Source of the DNA: R-RK-3 sp031399085
Lineage (GTDB): Bacteria; Pseudomonadota; Alphaproteobacteria; Rhizobiales; Rhodomicrobiaceae
DNA: 64,000 bases
Direction: 5' to 3'
NCBI GenBank assembly: GCA_031399085.1
Contig: JANNOQ010000105.1
Location: 248,001 to 312,000, forward strand
Each line of letters begins with the position of its first letter. The stretch's first letter is position 1. This document shows, one piece after another, positions 1 through 8,593 of the stretch. Both the position numbers and the translations under genes were made by a program. Under the pieces are notes generated by a model, which saw only the letters and a list, made by a program, of their open reading frames with translations, ran no database searches and was not told where the DNA came from.

Positions 1-99
1 CGTTTTGCCGGCGCCGGAGGGCGAGGACAAAATCAGCATCAGACCCCGCCGCCGGTGCGGTCCCGCGCCCCTGCCCTCCTGCCGCGCCTCATTCGACAT
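1..99 (-). CDS. gmk: Guanylate kinase, N-terminal fragment cut by the window edge
   Basis: Reading the minus strand from an ATG at 99 gives a basic leader followed by RRGLMLILSSPSGAGKT, the start of guanylate kinase with its P-loop (SGAGKT). The enzyme phosphorylates GMP to GDP in the cytoplasm. Only about 33 residues lie in the window. The start is supported by a GGAG/CAGG ribosome site upstream; a later ATG at 39 would leave out the basic leader and is less likely. The gene overlaps the end of yicC by 11 bases, the common yicC-gmk order, so the two are probably co-translated. Confidence 0.85.
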   Translation of the reverse strand, partial: MSNEARQEGRGAGPHRRRGLMLILSSPSGAGKT

Positions 100-979
100 T
101 TTGGACCTGCTCCCGGAATTGGTCGATGCCGGTCTTCAGGCGCAGCCCGAGCCGCGTGATCTCGGTGGCGTTCGATTTCGAGCACAGCGTATTGGCCTCG
201 CGCTGAAATTCCTGGGCGAGGAATTCCAGCTTCCGTCCGGCGGGCGCATCGGCGTCGATCAACTCGCGGGCGGCTGCGACATGCGCGTGAAGGCGTTTGA
301 TTTCCTCCTCGATATCCGCTTTCGTGGCGATCAGCACCGCCTCCTGATGCAGCCGGTTCTCATCGAGCGCGGCGCTGTCCGCCACCAACCGCTGCACGGT
401 CAGGCGAATGCGTTCGGCAATCGCTTCGGGGTGGCGCTCTGGAGCCGCCTCCGCCGCCAGCGTCAGGCTTTCGATCTCATCCAGCTTTTCGGCGAGAATG
501 TCCCGAAGCCGGGCGCCTTCGGCAGTCCGGGCGACAACAACCCCGTCCAGCGCCGTCTCAAAGCTGCGCAGAAGCGCTTCCGTCAGAACCGAATTCCCTT
601 CCCCGGCGGGCAGCGGTTCGGCCGCCTCGATCACACCCTTCATGCCGAGCAGCGCTTCCAGGGACACCGGCTCAAGCCGTCCGGTCAGCTCCCGCGCCCG
701 TTCGGCGATCGCGGCGAGGCGCAAAAGCGCCGCCTCGTTCAGACGCAGATCGGCACTGATGGCGGCCGCCCGGAGCGACAGGTTGACCGCGCAGCTCCCG
801 CGGGTGAGGCGCTTGGCGATGATGTCGCGCAAACGCTGTTCGACATCCTCATAGCCTTGCGGCAGACGCAGCCTGATATCCAGCCCGCGATTGTTCACGG
901 TGCGCACTTCCCAGCTCCAGGCGGCCTCGCCTTCCTGGCCGCCCGCGCGGCCAAATCCCGTCATGCTTTTGAGCGACAT
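89..979 (-). CDS. yicC: YicC family endoribonuclease-like protein
   Basis: The 296-residue protein opens with MSLKSMTGFGRAGG, the hallmark N-terminus of the YicC family, and ends with the conserved C-terminal block (KLEFLAQEFQREANTLCSKS, then a T-I-D-Q-F-R-E-Q-V-Q-N-V-E tail), so it is full length. YicC proteins act on RNA in E. coli and are linked to stationary-phase survival; the activity in alphaproteobacteria is inferred from the family. It lies directly upstream of gmk with an 11-base overlap on the same strand, which points to one transcript. Confidence 0.95.
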   Translation of the reverse strand: MSLKSMTGFGRAGGQEGEAAWSWEVRTVNNRGLDIRLRLPQGYEDVEQRLRDIIAKRLTRGSCAVNLSLRAAAISADLRLNEAALLRLAAIAERARELTGRLEPVSLEALLGMKGVIEAAEPLPAGEGNSVLTEALLRSFETALDGVVVARTAEGARLRDILAEKLDEIESLTLAAEAAPERHPEAIAERIRLTVQRLVADSAALDENRLHQEAVLIATKADIEEEIKRLHAHVAAARELIDADAPAGRKLEFLAQEFQREANTLCSKSNATEITRLGLRLKTGIDQFREQVQNVE

Positions 980-1040
980 CGGTCCCTAACTCTTTGCGCT
1001 GCGGCGCGGCCAGTGCGGCGCTTTTCGCGGCAAGATCACG

Positions 1041-1149
1041 ATGATTTTGGATTGAATCAATCCAAAATCATGAACAGTGATCTCATTCTTACGCTTAGAG
1101 CGGGATGACAAGCGGAAAACCGGTTCCCACTTTTCCGCATCCCGCTCTA
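1041..1149. repeat. Composite palindromic intergenic repeat (two hairpins)
   Basis: Two inverted repeats lie side by side in the 312-base gap between yicC and folB. The first (1041-1071) has perfect 15-base arms around a single central base, starting ATGATTTTGGATTGA. The second (1096-1149) has 12-base arms TAGAGCGGGATG and CATCCCGCTCTA enclosing GGAAAACCGGTTCCCACTTTTCC. The inner core GAAAACCG...CACTTTTC recurs near 54415 and 62633, so this is a dispersed element and not a gene-specific terminator. No gene was seen in the rest of the gap. Confidence 0.75.
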
Positions 1150-1291
1150 GGGTAAACCAGCGGCGATGATTCTCGAAACAAAAGCATCGCTCTGGGGTAG
1201 CATTGCCCCCCAGTCTAAAGGCGATGGGCTGGATAAGGCGGCTGGAAGGGCGTAAAAGGCGCGGAGGGCACGACGCATCGAGGAGAGCCAA

Positions 1292-1717
1292 TTGGCTGAC
1301 AACGATAATTTCTCGGCTCCATTCCTACCCAGCGACCGGCAGCGCCCGCAAGCCGCGCTCGACCGCATCTGCGTGCGCGGCCTCGTCGTGCCCTGCGCGA
1401 TCGGCGCGTTCGAGGAGGAGCGCACGGCCAAGCAGCGGGTGCGTTTCCATGTGGAGGTCGCGGTCTACCCTTCGCGGCACCCCGAGAGCGACGATGTGAA
1501 CCATGTCGTGAGCTACGATCTGATCGTCGCAGCCATTCATTCGGTTACGGCCGAGGGCCATATCAATCTCCTGGAGACGCTGGCAGAGCGGGTCGCCGCC
1601 AAATGTCTCGCCCACCGGCGGGCTGCCAGGGTGCGCATTCTGGTCGAAAAGCTCGACCGGCTGGAAGGCGCAAGCCTTGGCGTCGAGATCGAGCGATTGA
1701 AATCGCCGTCCGACTGA
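1292..1717 (+). CDS. folB: Dihydroneopterin aldolase
   Basis: FolB converts 7,8-dihydroneopterin to 6-hydroxymethyl-dihydropterin in folate synthesis. The 141-residue protein shows the expected blocks: the IGAFEEER segment after the first strand, the paired-strand VNHVVSYDLI segment, the ETLAERVAAKCL helix with its conserved Glu, and a C-terminal RILVEKLDRLEGA strand. The start is TTG at 1292, chosen because an AGGAG site sits seven bases upstream and no ATG fits. A pterin dehydratase follows 45 bases downstream, so both genes handle pterins. Confidence 0.92.
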   Translation: MADNDNFSAPFLPSDRQRPQAALDRICVRGLVVPCAIGAFEEERTAKQRVRFHVEVAVYPSRHPESDDVNHVVSYDLIVAAIHSVTAEGHINLLETLAERVAAKCLAHRRAARVRILVEKLDRLEGASLGVEIERLKSPSD

Positions 1718-1762
1718 ACCGCGGCGGAGCCTGGCTACGCCAATCAAGGATGAGATGCGTTC

Positions 1763-2113
1763 ATGCCCGAAAAAGCCCCGGAAAAAGTCTATGCGCCAAA
1801 CGAAATCGCGGCGCGGCTACAGGCAAGCTTGCCGCATTGGACTTATGAAAACGGCCATATTGGCCGGAAATGGAAAAACCGCAATTGGCCTGACACCTTG
1901 ATGCTTATTAACGCCGTCGGCTATCTGGCCGAGATCGCCGGGCATCATCCGGACATCACCGCCTCCTATGCGGCGCTCGAATTGCGGCTGATGACCCATT
2001 CGGCGGGCGGCATTACCGATAAGGATTTCGAGCTGGCGCAAAAAATCGAGTCGTTGACCGCCTGGGACCCCGGCGGCGAAGGCGGCGCGCTGGAAGGCCG
2101 CCCGAAAGCGTGA
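1763..2113 (+). CDS. 4a-hydroxytetrahydrobiopterin (pterin-4a-carbinolamine) dehydratase
   Basis: This 116-residue protein is of the PhhB/DCoH family, which dehydrates the 4a-carbinolamine of tetrahydropterins and so recycles the cofactor of aromatic amino-acid hydroxylases. Visible family features are the W-x-Y segment near residue 30, the AEIAGHHPDI motif with its two active-site histidines near residues 60-62, and the THSAGGITDKDFELA block with the third histidine. It follows folB on the same strand. No phenylalanine hydroxylase gene is seen in the window, so its partner is unknown. Confidence 0.92.
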   Translation: MPEKAPEKVYAPNEIAARLQASLPHWTYENGHIGRKWKNRNWPDTLMLINAVGYLAEIAGHHPDITASYAALELRLMTHSAGGITDKDFELAQKIESLTAWDPGGEGGALEGRPKA

Positions 2114-2258
2114 GCGAGTGGCGAAATCTGGCCAAGCGGGTCCATACGCCGCAGCTTCGGCCCGCTCTATTGACGCCGCCGCGCCGTATCCATATGGTCG
2201 GCCACGCGGCAACACTTGCGCCGCAGACGCCTAGGCGTGCCTGAACTGCCCCCAGTGA

Positions 2259-2333
2259 GGGCCCATAGCTCAGCGGTAGAGCGGCTGACTTTTAATCAGT
2301 AGGTCGATGGTTCGATCCCATCTGGGCTCACCA
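2259..2333 (+). tRNA. tRNA-Lys (anticodon TTT)
   Basis: The sequence folds as a complete tRNA. The acceptor stem pairs GGGCCCA (2259-2265) with TGGGCTC. A D arm is present around AGCTCAGCGGTAGAGC. The anticodon stem is GCTGA/TCAGT around loop CTTTTAA with TTT at 2291-2293. The T arm carries GGTTCGATCCC, and CCA is encoded at 2331-2333. A short T-run follows directly. The following 278 bases to the glutathione transferase gene hold no feature I can name; I did not see a second copy of the tRNA 3' end elsewhere in the window. Confidence 0.97.
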
Positions 2334-2611
2334 ATGTTTTTCAATGATTTACGGACTGAACGTAACAGTTCCAAAATTGGTTTTGCGTGACCCACCTTGG
2401 AGGGCGCCGCGAATAACTTTATCCTGAGTTTATTCTCCACACCGCCCACTGTTTCAGAAACCCGAAATAATTCGCAAAGCTCGGCTGGTTATTGAACCCG
2501 CGCAGCCACCTATGCCGCCGCTGTCGAGGGCGATGAAGCGTCAGAATAGGCCACGGGCCTCGATCATCCTCCCGCAACGGCGAGCGTGACCATGGTTTGG
2601 GTCTTCCCGCC

Positions 2612-3262
2612 TCAAACCTGATCCGTCCCCTGCAGCATCGGCGCGAAAGTCGCCTTGAAACTGTCTCGGGCGCGCAACCCGGTGAGCCACGCGCTGACAT
2701 TTGGCCGAACAGCGACAAGCGCGCGGCCATCGCGGGTGCGCGCTACATAATCCACCATCGCGCCACAATAGAGGTCGGCTTGGCTAAGCTGTCCGCCCGC
2801 AAGATGGCCGCTGTCAAGCGCCCGCTCCAAAACATCCAGATGCTTCGAGGTTGGAGCGACAGCGCCATCGGCGGCCGCAGCGTCCCGTTCTATACCGAAC
2901 AGCCTTGCGAGCACATTCTGGAAATAAAGCTGCATGCATCCGACAGGATAGAGGTAATTCTGCGCGACACCGATGAACTGCCACATCTTGGCGCGGTGTG
3001 TAGCGTCAGCCGGTTCCAGCGACGGGCCGGAGCCGATGCCATCGGCATAGGTCATGATGGCGGGGGTTTCGTACAGCGTGACGCCGCCATGCGCCAGAGC
3101 AGGCATTTTCCGGAACGGATTGATGGCGCCGTATTCTTTGCTCGGCAAGTGATCGGGGCCAATCTCGCGAAACTCGATCGCGATTCCCTTCTCATGAAAA
3201 GCCATCCGAGCCGCGCGGACATTCGGGCTGACTGGAAAGCCATAAAGTTTTATATCGCTCAT
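2612..3262 (-). CDS. Glutathione S-transferase family protein
   Basis: The 216-residue protein has an N-terminal thioredoxin-like domain (KLYGFPVSPNVRAARMAFHEKG, with SPNV at the usual catalytic Ser position, then NPFRKMPAL and the cis-Pro/ETPAI glutathione site). An all-helical C-terminal domain follows (GGQLSQADLYCGAMVDY). It probably conjugates glutathione to electrophiles or serves as a glutathione peroxidase in the cytoplasm; the substrate cannot be told. The ATG at 3262 is preferred over the longer reading because it places the MSDIKLYG strand at the N-terminus, as in the family; the ribosome site is weak. Confidence 0.9.
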   Translation of the reverse strand: MSDIKLYGFPVSPNVRAARMAFHEKGIAIEFREIGPDHLPSKEYGAINPFRKMPALAHGGVTLYETPAIMTYADGIGSGPSLEPADATHRAKMWQFIGVAQNYLYPVGCMQLYFQNVLARLFGIERDAAAADGAVAPTSKHLDVLERALDSGHLAGGQLSQADLYCGAMVDYVARTRDGRALVAVRPNVSAWLTGLRARDSFKATFAPMLQGTDQV

Positions 3263-3326
3263 TATTGACACCATTAATGGGAGGAAACAGAAAAATTGGG
3301 AGACGCGAAGATGCAACGGCGCTGCT

Positions 3327-3773
3327 TCACGGCAAAAGCTCAGAGTTTCTGTGCGTTAAGCGCCATCCGGCGTTCGTGGCTGAGCGATGCCAGACATCGA
3401 CAAATCGCAACTGCCCGGAGTAATTAGAGTCGCCAAGCGCGCCCGCGACCGGCACCACGCCATAGCTGACGACAGTGTCGCCGTAATCTTTAACGCTGAT
3501 GAGGGGCGGACCCCACGCGGTCACGGTGATTTTGCCGGACGTGAAGATTTCGATGATCTCCGCCTTGCTGTAGGTGTTACCAGTTGTGTGCTGGTAATTG
3601 AAGTTATCGGCGAGAATTAACTCTAATTCTGCCTTTGATCCGGATTTCACAGCGTTCCAGAAGCGTATTTCAGCGGCGTTGATTTCCGCGTTCGCGTGCG
3701 CAACGGCGCCGCCTGTGAGAATGAAAAAAAAGACCGCCAATATGGCCGTGGACGATCTTAGATTGATCGACAT
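3327..3773 (-). CDS. Secreted NTF2-like (DUF4440/SnoaL-type) protein
   Basis: The 148-residue product begins with a signal peptide (positively charged start, hydrophobic AILAVFFFILTGGAVA, cut near AHA-NA) and continues as an NTF2-like cone fold. Family features are the helix AEIRFWNAVKSGSKAELE, the ADNFNYQHTTGNTYSKAEII segment, and the closing RFVDVWH and GWRLTHRNSE strands. Such domains bind or act on small molecules in the periplasm; no substrate can be assigned. A decayed copy of the 3' end lies just upstream (3830-3902), so the gene was once duplicated in tandem. Confidence 0.8.
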   Translation of the reverse strand: MSINLRSSTAILAVFFFILTGGAVAHANAEINAAEIRFWNAVKSGSKAELELILADNFNYQHTTGNTYSKAEIIEIFTSGKITVTAWGPPLISVKDYGDTVVSYGVVPVAGALGDSNYSGQLRFVDVWHRSATNAGWRLTHRNSELLP

Positions 3774-3829
3774 CTGGGTCCCCTCTGAGAAATGTTTGAT
3801 TGACTTGGCGCGCGCTCTCGCGGGTGAGG

Positions 3830-3902
3830 CTTTGAATTGCGATGCGTCAGCCGCTAGTGGCCATCCGGTTTCGCCAGATAGTCACAAATCGCAACTGCCC
3901 GT
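3830..3902 (-). pseudogene. 3' remnant of a second NTF2-like gene
   Basis: On the minus strand this stretch reads GQLRFVTIW in one frame and, after a frame change and a stop, RLTHRNSK. The intact gene at 3327-3773 reads GQLRFVDVWH and then GWRLTHRNSE in the same order. An 18-base block ACAAATCGCAACTGCCCG (plus strand) is identical at 3400-3417 and 3884-3901. I infer a tandem duplication whose upstream copy lost all but its last 25 or so codons. The region now serves as the leader of the intact gene. Confidence 0.7.
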
Positions 3903-4017
3903 TGCATGCGCGAAGATACCGAGCCGCGATTGACTAATGGATCGGAGTTTTAACGGATGGGCTGGCCCGCGATCCACGGAGAAATTTCTCCGTTTCGCAA
4001 TCGCGCCATGACAGGTT

Positions 4018-4344
4018 TTATTCAGCGCGATCGAGTTCGGAAGGACGTATTTCCATGCGATGGCCCCATGCGAACAACTCGTACAGCGCTGGCCGCAAAG
4101 CCTCACCGGCCTCGGTCAGCCGCCATTCCGGCCCGTGCCGCGTCACGGCGCCATCTTCAGCAAGTTCGGCCAATGCCTGCGTTAAGACACGTTCCGACAG
4201 GCCGTCCACCGCCTCACGCAATTCCGCATATCGCTTCGGGCCCTCCAGCAGCCGCCAGATGATCATGACCTTCCAGCGGCCGGTGAGCACCACAAGAGCA
4301 CGCTCTATGGGACAAGCCGGCCAGCGTTTCCGGGAAATCGGCAT
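4018..4344 (-). CDS. HxlR family winged-helix transcriptional regulator
   Basis: This 108-residue protein is a typical short HxlR regulator: a conserved Cys in the N-terminal CPIERAL segment, a W-K-V-x-I-I-W helix, LLEGPKRYAELREAVDGLSERVLTQALAELAEDG as the recognition region, and the wing (RHGPEWRLTEAGEAL). HxlR proteins often sense electrophiles or oxidants through the N-terminal Cys, here near residue 11. It is divergent from the secreted beta-propeller gene at 4411 with 66 bases between the start codons, so that gene is its most likely target. Confidence 0.92.
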   Translation of the reverse strand: MPISRKRWPACPIERALVVLTGRWKVMIIWRLLEGPKRYAELREAVDGLSERVLTQALAELAEDGAVTRHGPEWRLTEAGEALRPALYELFAWGHRMEIRPSELDRAE

Positions 4345-4410
4345 CGTATTCAGTCCGTTCGCGACTTCTCAGAGATAGTTGCGCCGGAAAGTACCAGGGG
4401 AATTTATCCA

Positions 4411-5745
4411 ATGAAGTCACGTTTTCTTTATGCCGCAACCTTTTGTCTGGGCGTTCTGCCCGTCACGAACGCACTCTCGCAGGACATGCAGGCCGCACCG
4501 TTCGCATTCAGTGGCCGCGCGCTCATCGGAGTGTCCGATGCAGATATGGTGGCGTCCGCATATGTGAACGGCAAGCTCGGGCCGCGGGAGGGTCGAGATG
4601 CGCTGTTCAGCATTCCGCTCGGCTCGCACCCGCGCGATTTGAAGGCGACTGAAGTACCGGCCTCAAACTCAGTCGCTGGGCCGCCGGCCGCTGTAGCGGT
4701 GACGCCGGATGGCCGCTTTGCCTTTGTTGTGGAAACCTTCGGTCCCCGTCCGGATGGCGCCGCCGAGGCGCATACGTTCAAGGATCTGCAACCTGGGACT
4801 ACGCTACGCGCTTTCGATATCTCCAATATAAATGCGCCGGAAGAAGTGCAGTCTATCGCTTTGCCAAAGCGGCCAGATTCGGTGTCCGTCAATGCGGCGG
4901 GCGATTTGCTTGCCGTTACGTTTCATCCGCAGGGCGCTGGCGCCGAAACTCCGCTGGCGCTCATCCCATTCCTGAACGGTCGGCTCGGTCTGCCCGTCAC
5001 GCCCGAGGTGCCGGGATGGACAAAGGGCAATCGAATGATCGCCGCCGAATGGCACCCCACAAAGGCTATCTTGGCCGTCGCCGACGCCACCGCAGAGCGT
5101 ATTATATTCTATGAAGTGTCCGGGAATGCCCTGACGCAGTGGGGTAATGCGGTCGGTACGGAAAAGGAGACTTATATCGTAAAGTTCTCACCCGATGGGC
5201 GGCATCTGATTGCGAATGCGCTGTATTGGGGGCCGGACGTTGAAGGGAATTGGAACGAGGCGCCACGCGGGTCGGTTTATGCAATTCGGCTTGAAGCCGG
5301 CAAAACCGCGGACGGCGGAGTACGGCACGCGCTGGTTTCGCGCGCGATAACCGGCGTCAGTCCCGAAGGTTTGGCGGTAAGCCCCGACGGCAAGTGGGTG
5401 GTGACGACCAATCTCGAACGCAGCTATCTTCCGTGGGACGACAAGCGTTTGACGCCCTTCGCCTCGCTGAGCCTATTCGCATTATCCCCGGAAAACGGCC
5501 AGCTTCGGCATAGGGGCGATTTTGCCTTTGACGGCATTCTGCCAGAGGCCGCGTCCTTCGATGCGTCGAGTACCGCCCTCGCCGTGGTGACCTACGATCA
5601 TTTCGATGAGGCAAAAAAGGGGGGAGCTATTGATTTCTGGCGGTTAGCGCGTGATCCGCTCGATCCTGACCGCGTTCTTCTGGCGAAGACGAACCACTCT
5701 GTTCCTGTCACGCGTGGAGCGCATTCAATCGTTCTGGCAAAATGA
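4411..5745 (+). CDS. Secreted beta-propeller protein (lactonase/YncE-like)
   Basis: A 444-residue protein with a signal peptide (cleavage near ALS-Q). Propeller blades are marked by recurring phrases such as VAVTPDGRFAFV, VSVNAAGDLLAV, AAEWHPTKAILAVADA, VKFSPDGRHLIANA, LAVSPDGKWVVTTN and ASFDASSTALAVV, giving about six or seven blades over residues 80-440. The family includes 6-phosphogluconolactonase-like and YncE-like proteins, but no catalytic residues can be matched, so its role (binding or lactone hydrolysis in the periplasm) is open. Its divergent HxlR neighbour probably controls it. Confidence 0.8.
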   Translation: MKSRFLYAATFCLGVLPVTNALSQDMQAAPFAFSGRALIGVSDADMVASAYVNGKLGPREGRDALFSIPLGSHPRDLKATEVPASNSVAGPPAAVAVTPDGRFAFVVETFGPRPDGAAEAHTFKDLQPGTTLRAFDISNINAPEEVQSIALPKRPDSVSVNAAGDLLAVTFHPQGAGAETPLALIPFLNGRLGLPVTPEVPGWTKGNRMIAAEWHPTKAILAVADATAERIIFYEVSGNALTQWGNAVGTEKETYIVKFSPDGRHLIANALYWGPDVEGNWNEAPRGSVYAIRLEAGKTADGGVRHALVSRAITGVSPEGLAVSPDGKWVVTTNLERSYLPWDDKRLTPFASLSLFALSPENGQLRHRGDFAFDGILPEAASFDASSTALAVVTYDHFDEAKKGGAIDFWRLARDPLDPDRVLLAKTNHSVPVTRGAHSIVLAK

Positions 5746-5923
5746 TGCGCGGACTTCGAAGCATTCTGACCTAGACTGACTGGTTTTTACGGCGATGTTT
5801 GCCCAAGGCTCACGATACGGAAACAACTTGACGCACTCCGCCCAAACCTGCCTCGATCTGCGGAACCAAAATTCCGTTTAGTTCGATCATTGCGGGTTGG
5901 ATCGGAGCGGCGTCCGCTGCTGA

Positions 5924-7117
5924 TCAGCCCGCTATTTTCCTCCTTAGCCAAAGCCCGGCCGACACGCCCACGAAGCAGGCGGCCAGGAAAACCCATCCGG
6001 AAACCGCGCCCGCGTGGATGCCGGAGAGCAGCACCCCGACAGTGCAGCCGAGCGCGGTCATCGCACCCCAGCCCATGAGAATGCCGCCGAGCAGGCCGCG
6101 CGACAGGTCCGACCAGCCCGGCAGGCGGGGTTCGAATTGACCCGCAATGAGAGCGCTGGCGAAGCTGGCCCAGATCAGGCCGGCGACGAAAAGTCCATTT
6201 TCGGAATAGATCAGCGCCTTGGCCGCCGTTGCGCAGCCGCGCAGGCCGTCGAGGCCGAGGAGCGTGCCAGGCGTCAAGCCGAGATTGGTCCCGGCCATGC
6301 GCGCGATACTGCCGAATTCGGCGGTGACGCCAAGCGGCGCGATGCGCAGATAATAGGCGGCGGAAAGCACGCCGACCGTCGCGCCGCCGACTGAGGCTGG
6401 CCAGCGCTGCACGAAGATCGCCTTGGCGAGATTGCCCAAGCTAAGCGCCTGTGAGGCTACGGGCTGGCTCCTCCCCCCGGCGAGCAACGCGATGACCGCT
6501 AACGCTGAGAGGGCGCAAAGCGTCAGCAGCAGGGCGCCGCCATAGCCAACCGCATGCGGCAGCCAGAGCACCGGCGCCTCCGAAATCGCGCTTAGGTAGA
6601 GCGTATTCCAGGTCGCAAAGCCAAGGACAAAGCCGATCAGCGTGCCGAAAAGCGCAAAGATCGCCGTCGGCGAGCCTTCGCCGAGCCGGTAGAGATGGGC
6701 AGAGATGCACGAGCCCGAGATCGCCATGCCGAGCCCGAACGCGAAGGCCGCGCCCGCAAGCACCGCGCTGATCGGACCGACATGGGCTGTGGGCGGCAGG
6801 CGTCCGGCTGCGGGAATTGGCAACCATTGCGACATGACCAGCGTATAGCCCGCCGCCCCGATCGCCAGGGCCAGGAGAATGGAGAGCACCCCGCGCGGAT
6901 CCCGGCTTTCGAGGAAATCGCGCGTATGGCAGAGGAAGCAGAAGCGGGACCGTTGCAGCACGAAGCCGAAGATTGCGCCGAAGGCCAAGGCTAGACCCAG
7001 GCGGATCGCCGCGATGTCTTGCGAGATCGCTGCAACCGCTGCCGCCAGGGCGACGACGATGGCGATGCCAAGCGCAATCTGCGCGGATCGAGGACGCGGC
7101 GTCGGCTCGCTCGGCAT
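5924..7117 (-). CDS. YeeE/YedE family sulfur transporter (probable thiosulfate importer)
   Basis: The 397-residue protein has about nine to ten membrane segments and the paired YeeE motifs with single conserved cysteines: SGSCISAHLYRLGEGSP in the middle, LDGLRGCATA, and ALGCTVGVLLSGI near the C-terminus. An N-terminal RSRFCFLCHTRDF segment adds two cysteines. YeeE-type proteins import thiosulfate across the inner membrane, relaying it along the cysteines. The start at 7117 is chosen for its GAGGTGGGA ribosome site; the longer reading from 7147 lacks one. It lies 84 bases downstream of an exported rhodanese on the same strand, which supports a sulfur role. Confidence 0.85.
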   Translation of the reverse strand: MPSEPTPRPRSAQIALGIAIVVALAAAVAAISQDIAAIRLGLALAFGAIFGFVLQRSRFCFLCHTRDFLESRDPRGVLSILLALAIGAAGYTLVMSQWLPIPAAGRLPPTAHVGPISAVLAGAAFAFGLGMAISGSCISAHLYRLGEGSPTAIFALFGTLIGFVLGFATWNTLYLSAISEAPVLWLPHAVGYGGALLLTLCALSALAVIALLAGGRSQPVASQALSLGNLAKAIFVQRWPASVGGATVGVLSAAYYLRIAPLGVTAEFGSIARMAGTNLGLTPGTLLGLDGLRGCATAAKALIYSENGLFVAGLIWASFASALIAGQFEPRLPGWSDLSRGLLGGILMGWGAMTALGCTVGVLLSGIHAGAVSGWVFLAACFVGVSAGLWLRRKIAG

Positions 7118-7201
7118 TCCCACCTCGTTTAACAAACAGCCCGCCACGATCCGGTCAGCGGATCATGGCGGGCGTAAGCTCGACCAAGCGTCGGCAGTCG
7201 G

Positions 7202-8125
7202 CTATTTGCCGGTCCAGACATTACCGGCGAGGTTGACTACCGGCACGCCGACGGCATTGCCGTACTCCGTCCAGGAGCCGTCGTAATTGCGCACCTTATA
7301 GCCCAGAATCCGCGACAGCGCGTACCACGTATGGCTGGAGCGCTCGCCGATGCGGCAATAGGTAATGATGTCGCCCGAGCCGTCGATGCCCGCCTCGGCA
7401 TAGATCTTCTTGAGCTCGTCCTTTGACTTGAACTTGCCCGTCTCGGCATCGACAGCCTTGGACCACGGGACATTCTTGGCGCCCGGCACGTGCCCCGCGC
7501 GGATGGCGGTTTCCTTCGAGCCTTCCGGCGCGAACAGCTTGCCCGAATATTCATCCGGCCCGCGAATGTCGAGGATCGCCGCCGTTTTGCGCTTTTCCAC
7601 TACGTCCAATACGTCAGTAAGGCGGGCGCGCAGCTCTTTCTTGGTTTCCGGCAGCGCTATGTCGGTCTTCTGATAGGCGGGAACTTTGGTGTCGACCGGC
7701 AGACCCTGCTTCTCCCAGAATTTGCGGCCGCCATCCAGGAGTTGCACCTGATCGCCCAGGCCATAGACGTTGAACACCCACGCACCCCAGGCGGCGAACC
7801 AGTTGTTGTTGTCGCCGTAGATCACGATGGTGGTGTCCTTCGTCACGCCCGCGGCCTCAAGCAGCGCCTCGAATTTCTCGCGGCTGACAATGTCGCGGCT
7901 GACCGTGTCGACAAGGTCCGTGTGCCAGTTGATATTGACTGCGCCGGGAATGTGGCCGCGCTCGTATATGCCGGGATCGACGCTGACCTCGAAAACCCGC
8001 ACCTTGGGATTTTCAAGGTTCTTCGACAGCCATTCGGCATCGGCGAGCGGACCGCTATCGGCCGAGGCGGACCCGGCGAACAGGACCGCGCCTGCTGCAA
8101 CAACACATGCGCGTAACAACTTCAT
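7202..8125 (-). CDS. Exported tandem-domain rhodanese (thiosulfate sulfurtransferase)
   Basis: The 307-residue protein has a Sec signal peptide (ending ASA-DSG) and two rhodanese domains. The N-terminal one (residues 25-155) has lost the active-site Cys and reads GDNNNWFAAWGAWV at that place. The C-terminal one keeps the loop CRIGERSSHTW, with the catalytic Cys that carries the persulfide. It would act in the periplasm on thiosulfate or a related donor. The start ATG at 8125 follows a GGAGAG site; an in-frame ATG at 8137 is the alternative. It is followed by the YeeE transporter gene, probably in one operon. Confidence 0.9.
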   Translation of the reverse strand: MKLLRACVVAAGAVLFAGSASADSGPLADAEWLSKNLENPKVRVFEVSVDPGIYERGHIPGAVNINWHTDLVDTVSRDIVSREKFEALLEAAGVTKDTTIVIYGDNNNWFAAWGAWVFNVYGLGDQVQLLDGGRKFWEKQGLPVDTKVPAYQKTDIALPETKKELRARLTDVLDVVEKRKTAAILDIRGPDEYSGKLFAPEGSKETAIRAGHVPGAKNVPWSKAVDAETGKFKSKDELKKIYAEAGIDGSGDIITYCRIGERSSHTWYALSRILGYKVRNYDGSWTEYGNAVGVPVVNLAGNVWTGK

Positions 8126-8593
8126 AGTGCTCTCCATCAGAATGATGACGTTCTGCAATCGGAACATCGGGCCGGCTGACATGGTCACCTTCGCGAGCGC
8201 GCCGGGCGCCGCAATTATCGCGGGACCGCAAGCGCGCGCGAACCAATAAAATCTGGAAAGCTTATTCCCTAAAAGCCTAAAAGCCTGATGGCCGCCGGGC
8301 GAGGTTAAGGGATAAGTTCTCACTCTCTTGCCGTTCGCCGCGGCTACCAGGGATGAATCCCTGCCGTCATTGCTGATCCCGCGGATGATCGGAGATTTCG
8401 TGAGATAGCTCAAGCTAGAATAGACGGTGCCGCCACCGCCCGATTCGCCCCTGCCCGGCTGATGAAAAAATCCGCCTGAGTCACAACCTATTTCTCCGCC
8501 ATCCCGCTCATTCCCGCCTCAGTTTATAGACGGCAATCGGAAGTCGGGCCATAGTGCGCGAATATTTTGAGACTTTGCCGGGGGGCGCGCGCC
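8126..8593. other. 468-base divergent intergenic region
   Basis: This gap separates the rhodanese gene from the TIR island and must hold promoters for both directions. No convincing gene was found, although the rhodanese frame stays open upstream to 8413 with no ribosome site. A short perfect hairpin (CAGGGAT GA ATCCCTG, 8348-8363) and a tandem CTAAAAGC repeat near 8270-8285 are visible. I could not match it to a known riboswitch. Confidence 0.5.

Noticed and set aside
5..1108. 367-codon + strand frame over yicC
   Set aside because: It is the antisense shadow of yicC and continues into palindromic repeats; no domain is visible.
2419..2730. 103-codon - strand frame next to tRNA-Lys, ending QPSFANYFGFLKQWAVWR
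   Set aside because: It looked like a possible integrase or transposase remnant because it lies beside a tRNA, but no catalytic motif is present and it runs into the glutathione transferase gene.
8126..8593. SAM or other sulfur riboswitch upstream of the rhodanese gene
   Set aside because: Only a short hairpin and a tandem octamer could be seen; no conserved riboswitch core could be matched by eye.
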